This document shows positions 60,799 through 64,000 of a DNA stretch of 64,000 bases, piece after piece. The notes under the pieces are model-generated. The model worked only from the letters and a program-made list of their open reading frames with translations. It had not been told where the DNA came from and did no database searches. How positions within the stretch are numbered: position 1 is the first letter of the stretch; every line of letters begins with the position of its first letter. This stretch comes from Sphingomonas sp. 1F27F7B (GTDB taxonomy: Bacteria; Pseudomonadota; Alphaproteobacteria; Sphingomonadales; Sphingomonadaceae). A program made the translations under genes and the position numbers. The DNA lies in the NCBI RefSeq assembly GCF_005503355.1, contig NZ_SCMK01000015.1, forward strand, positions 1 through 64,000. The letters run 5' to 3'.

Positions 60799-62091
60799 AT
60801 GAAGTCAAAGCTCCTTCTTCTGGAATTAAATGAGCTGAATTTCGAGTATATTGAAAAATATATAGCGCAGGGGCGCCTGCCGACTTTTGAACGGCTCTTG
60901 GGTGAGCATGGATTTCAGCGGACCACGTCTGAGCAGGATTATGATAATCTTGAACCGTGGATCCAGTGGGTCACGGCGCACACCGGATTAGATTATGGCG
61001 AACACGGCATCTTCCGGCTCGGCGACATCGTCGAGCATGATTTGCCTCAGATCTGGGACGATCTCGAGCAGAAAGGGCTGAACGTGGGCGCGATCAGTCC
61101 CATGAACGCCCGGCAACGGATGCGCGCGCCCGCTTTTTTCCTCCCGGATCCTTGGACCAAGGCGCCCATGGTGGCGCCGGGGATCGTTCAGCGCTTCTAT
61201 CGGGTGGCGGCGCGGATGGTGAACCAGAACGCCGAGGGGGGTGGTGTCGGCAAGTCGCTGGGTGATTTGGGGTTGGGTCTCGCCTATTGCGCGCGGCTGC
61301 AGAACTATGGGCGATATTTGAAATATGCCGCCGGATCGCGGGCGAAGACGTGGAACCGTGCGCTGGTCCTTGACCTCGTACTTGCCGATTTGTTCGTCAA
61401 GCTTGTCAAGCGGCGGCGTCCCGACTTCGCATCGCTGTTCCTCAACAGTGCGGCGCATATCCAGCATCACTACATGTTCTCGTCGTCCGCATATCAGGGG
61501 AATCTCAGGAACCCCGACTGGTATGTCCGGCCTGGGGAGGATCCCGTTTACGACGTTTATGAACTGTATGATCACATACTGGCCTCGATATGTCGCGAAT
61601 TCCCCGGGTATCGCATTATGATAGCGACCGGCTTGCACCAAGTGCCCTATCCCGAGACCAGCTTCTATTGGCGCCTCAAGGACCATGAGGCGTTCCTCCG
61701 GGAAGTCGGCGTGCCCTTCACCAGCATCGAGCCGCGCATGTCGCGCGATTTCCTGGTCGAATGTCGCGACGCGGAGCAGGCTTTGTCGGCGGCTCAGCGC
61801 CTGGGCATGGTATGCGATCTGGACAGGCAGTCGATGTTCGAGGTCGACAACCGCGGTTCCAGCCTGTTTGTCACCTTGTCCTACCGGCACGAGATCAAGA
61901 AGGACATGCGCTATCTGGTCGGCAACGAGGAGCGCACCGGAATTGGTGACGCTGTAGCCTTTGTCGCGATAAAGAATGGGCATCACGATGGGATCGGTTA
62001 CTTCCTCGATACCGGCGGTGAGCGCCCTTCTCCGGACGTATCCTTCCCCTTGAAGGAATTGCCTGAGAAGATAAGGGCCGTTGTGCTCTGA
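60799..62091 (+). CDS. Alkaline-phosphatase-superfamily (type I phosphodiesterase-like) protein
   Basis: A 430-aa protein with the layout of type I phosphodiesterases: an opening strand, [20 protein letters not shown] in the position of the usual nucleophile/TG-HG region, [15 protein letters not shown] and later [11 protein letters not shown]. The first metal Asp (normally D-G) reads LELNELN, so catalysis may be altered. Such proteins occur in polysaccharide loci. Codon use at its start is AT-richer than the window. The ATG at 60799 is chosen for [11 protein letters not shown]. Confidence 0.7.
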   Translation: MKSKLLLLELNELNFEYIEKYIAQGRLPTFERLLGEHGFQRTTSEQDYDNLEPWIQWVTAHTGLDYGEHGIFRLGDIVEHDLPQIWDDLEQKGLNVGAISPMNARQRMRAPAFFLPDPWTKAPMVAPGIVQRFYRVAARMVNQNAEGGGVGKSLGDLGLGLAYCARLQNYGRYLKYAAGSRAKTWNRALVLDLVLADLFVKLVKRRRPDFASLFLNSAAHIQHHYMFSSSAYQGNLRNPDWYVRPGEDPVYDVYELYDHILASICREFPGYRIMIATGLHQVPYPETSFYWRLKDHEAFLREVGVPFTSIEPRMSRDFLVECRDAEQALSAAQRLGMVCDLDRQSMFEVDNRGSSLFVTLSYRHEIKKDMRYLVGNEERTGIGDAVAFVAIKNGHHDGIGYFLDTGGERPSPDVSFPLKELPEKIRAVVL

Positions 62092-62171
62092 CGCAGTTTG
62101 CGATGCGGGCCTTCGGGCCTGTCCTCGCAGATATGATCAAACCTGTTGGTACTTTGAGACTAGGGGATTCC

Positions 62172-62942
62172 ATGAAAGCGGTGATACTGGCTGGGGGCCT
62201 GGGGACGCGCTTGGCCGAAGAAACCTCGGTTCGTCCCAAGCCCATGGTGGAAGTCGGCGGCCGTCCGATCATCTGGCATATCATGAAGATCTATGCCAGC
62301 CATGGCATAAATGACTTCATAGTCTGCTGCGGATACAAGGGTTGGCTGATCAAGGAATATTTTGCCAACTACATGGTGCATTCATCTGATGTGACAGTAG
62401 ACATCAGGAATAATCATATCGAATTTCATCAGAGCTATGCCGAACCTTGGCGTGTAACGCTGGTCGACACTGGCGAGAATACGATGACCGGCGGCAGGCT
62501 GAAGCGCGTCGCGCAGCACCTTGCCGGAGAGGAGCTGTTCTGCCTGACCTATGGTGACGGCGTGGCCGATATCGATGTCACGGCTTCGATCGCTTTCCAT
62601 CGCGCTGCCGGGACTAAGGCCACGCTTACGGCGGTCTATCCGCCGGGGCGGTTTGGCGGCCTGGATTTGCATGAAGGCAAGGTGCGGACCTTCAAGGAAA
62701 AGCCGCGCGGCGACGGGAACATGATCAACGGAGGCTTCTTCGTGCTGTCTCCGGAGGTGCTCGATTATATCGAGGGCGACCATAGCGTCTGGGAGGCCGG
62801 GCCGCTTGAACGGCTTGCGCAGGAAGGTTCGCTGGCTGCCTTTCCGCACACGGGCTTCTGGCAGCCAATGGATACGCTGCGGGACAAGATCCTGCTCGAG
62901 GAACTGTGGCAATCGGGTACGCCGCCGTGGAGGAACTGGTGA
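62172..62942 (+). CDS. rfbF: Glucose-1-phosphate cytidylyltransferase
   Basis: A 256-aa nucleotidyltransferase that makes CDP-glucose. [33 protein letters not shown] is the CTP-binding start; [10 protein letters not shown] and [19 protein letters not shown] follow the family. It is the first step to CDP-linked 3,6-dideoxyhexoses or related sugars. Its stop overlaps the rfbG start (GTGA). Confidence 0.95.
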   Translation: MKAVILAGGLGTRLAEETSVRPKPMVEVGGRPIIWHIMKIYASHGINDFIVCCGYKGWLIKEYFANYMVHSSDVTVDIRNNHIEFHQSYAEPWRVTLVDTGENTMTGGRLKRVAQHLAGEELFCLTYGDGVADIDVTASIAFHRAAGTKATLTAVYPPGRFGGLDLHEGKVRTFKEKPRGDGNMINGGFFVLSPEVLDYIEGDHSVWEAGPLERLAQEGSLAAFPHTGFWQPMDTLRDKILLEELWQSGTPPWRNW

Positions 62943-64000
62943 GTCGATCCGACTTTTGGCGAGGGCGGCGTGTACTCGTCACCGGTCACACCGGTTTCAA
63001 GGGCAGCTGGTTGAGCCTGTGGCTGCAGGCCATGGGCGCGGAAGTCACTGGCTATGCGCTGGAGGTTCCGACTGAGCCAAGTCTGTTCCGCATCGCTCGG
63101 ATCGAGCAGGGAATGCGATCGGAGATTGGGGACATCCGCGATCGGGAGCGCCTGGCGCAAGTCGTTCGCGAGGCGCGACCGGAGGTGTTGCTGCATCTCG
63201 CTGCCCAGCCGCTGGTGCGGGAGTCGTTCCGCGATCCGATCGAGACCTATTCGGTCAATGTGGTTGGGACGGCGACGGTCCTCGATGTCGCGCGTGAGGC
63301 GCCCGGGCTGCGCGCGATCCTCTCGGTCACGAGTGACAAATGCTATGAGAACCGGGAATGGGTCTATGGCTATCGCGAAAACGACCCGATGGGAGGATAT
63401 GATCCGTACAGCAGCAGCAAGGGCTGCGCTGAACTCGTTTCGTCGGCCTTCCGCTCTTCCTATTTCAGCCCCGCCCGGCACGCCGATCATGGCGTGGCGA
63501 TGGCGACTGCGCGTGCGGGAAATGTGATCGGGGGTGGAGACTGGGCAGCCGACAGGCTTGTACCGGACATTCTCGAGGCTTTTGCGCAGGACCGCAAGGT
63601 GATCATCCGCAATCCTCTTGCAGTGCGGCCGTGGCAGCATGTGCTCGAGTCTATCGGGGGCTATCTGCTGTTGGTGGAGCGGCTTCTCGCGGAAGGGCCT
63701 GCCTATGCCTCGGGCTGGAACTTTGGTCCGGAGGATCAGGATATCCGTCCAGTCTCCTGGATCGTTGATGAAATGGCGCGCCGTTGGGGCAATGGTGCGG
63801 GCTGGGAGCAGGATCCTGGTGCCAACCCGCATGAGGCGCATCTTCTGCGGCTCGACATTTCCAAGGCCCGGATTGAACTGGGTTGGCGGCCGAGCTGGTC
63901 GCTGGACGTCGCGCTGGACCGTATCGTTGAATGGCATCGCCAATATCTGGCCGGTGCCGATATGCGCGCCGTGACGTTGGGGCAGATCGCGGCGTTTCAG
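62939..64000 (+). CDS. rfbG: CDP-glucose 4,6-dehydratase (5' part, runs off window)
   Basis: The frame from GTG 62939 stays open to the window end (354 codons). [22 protein letters not shown] is the NAD-binding start of Rfb[22 protein letters not shown] and [14 protein letters not shown] carry the catalytic Yxxx[17 protein letters not shown] and RPWQHVLE match the family. GGAGG lies 5 bases upstream. It converts CDP-glucose to CDP-4-keto-6-deoxyglucose. The C-terminal tip is beyond the edge. Confidence 0.95.
   Translation, partial: MSRSDFWRGRRVLVTGHTGFKGSWLSLWLQAMGAEVTGYALEVPTEPSLFRIARIEQGMRSEIGDIRDRERLAQVVREARPEVLLHLAAQPLVRESFRDPIETYSVNVVGTATVLDVAREAPGLRAILSVTSDKCYENREWVYGYRENDPMGGYDPYSSSKGCAELVSSAFRSSYFSPARHADHGVAMATARAGNVIGGGDWAADRLVPDILEAFAQDRKVIIRNPLAVRPWQHVLESIGGYLLLVERLLAEGPAYASGWNFGPEDQDIRPVSWIVDEMARRWGNGAGWEQDPGANPHEAHLLRLDISKARIELGWRPSWSLDVALDRIVEWHRQYLAGADMRAVTLGQIAAFQ

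Overview
The window looks like chromosomal DNA of a Sphingomonas-type alphaproteobacterium (family Sphingomonadaceae). It is GC-rich throughout, with strong G/C at third codon positions. It carries two TonB-dependent receptors with neighbouring tryptophan-halogenase, SapC and JmjC/cupin-like genes, the thrS-ynfA-infC order, hrcA-grpE beside rph-rdgB, and many dispersed GTCATCCCCGCG palindromes. This assignment is inferred from gene content; no 16S gene or marker search was available.

Layout. 1-113: the end of an IS5-family element cut by the window edge. 303-1959: a secreted six-repeat protein and a small unknown. 2331-8862: a minus-strand glycan-uptake type operon (TonB receptor, SapC, cupin-like, flavin halogenase) behind a LacI-type operator. 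9226-13171: msrB, then an acyl-CoA module (thiolase, short-chain dehydrogenase, CoA racemase). 13475-14804: a receiver-only regulator ended by a 200-bp mobile-like element, and a PIN/Phd toxin-antitoxin pair. 14983-17741: a 15-bp minisatellite abutting a CPA2 antiporter gene, then an outer-membrane porin. 17781-18324: a repeat island. 18365-21595: GH43 glycosidase plus a second halogenase. 21780-26214: a tightly overlapping operon of a four-helix membrane protein, a DyP-type peroxidase and an atypical P450. 26260-31769: aldo/keto reductase, second TonB receptor and ROK fructokinase.

31804-46841 is mostly housekeeping: DNA glycosylase, ferredoxin, rlmB, M28 peptidase, tRNA-Tyr, rdgB, rph, hrcA, grpE, a short RadC, a LuxR-type regulator, an iron-box-preceded unknown, fpr and glnD. 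46858-52632 holds thrS to infC in a coupled minus-strand operon whose last gene is a secreted GH16 glucanase. 52622-58372 has a methyltransferase, a second 200-bp element, divergent ldcA/mpl peptidoglycan-recycling genes, and a membrane protein/XRE/hydrolase operon with a palindromic operator. 59509-64000 begins with tRNA-Ala, followed by a surface polysaccharide locus (GT2, phosphodiesterase-like protein, rfbF, rfbG running off the edge).

The signals that most deserve follow-up are: (i) a family of about 145-200-bp elements with CTAGG ends that match the end of the IS5-type element at the left edge, two copies of which form the stop codons of neighbouring genes; (ii) the membrane protein/DyP peroxidase/P450 operon; (iii) the two halogenases tied to glycan loci; (iv) the 15-bp tandem array beside the antiporter ribosome-binding site.
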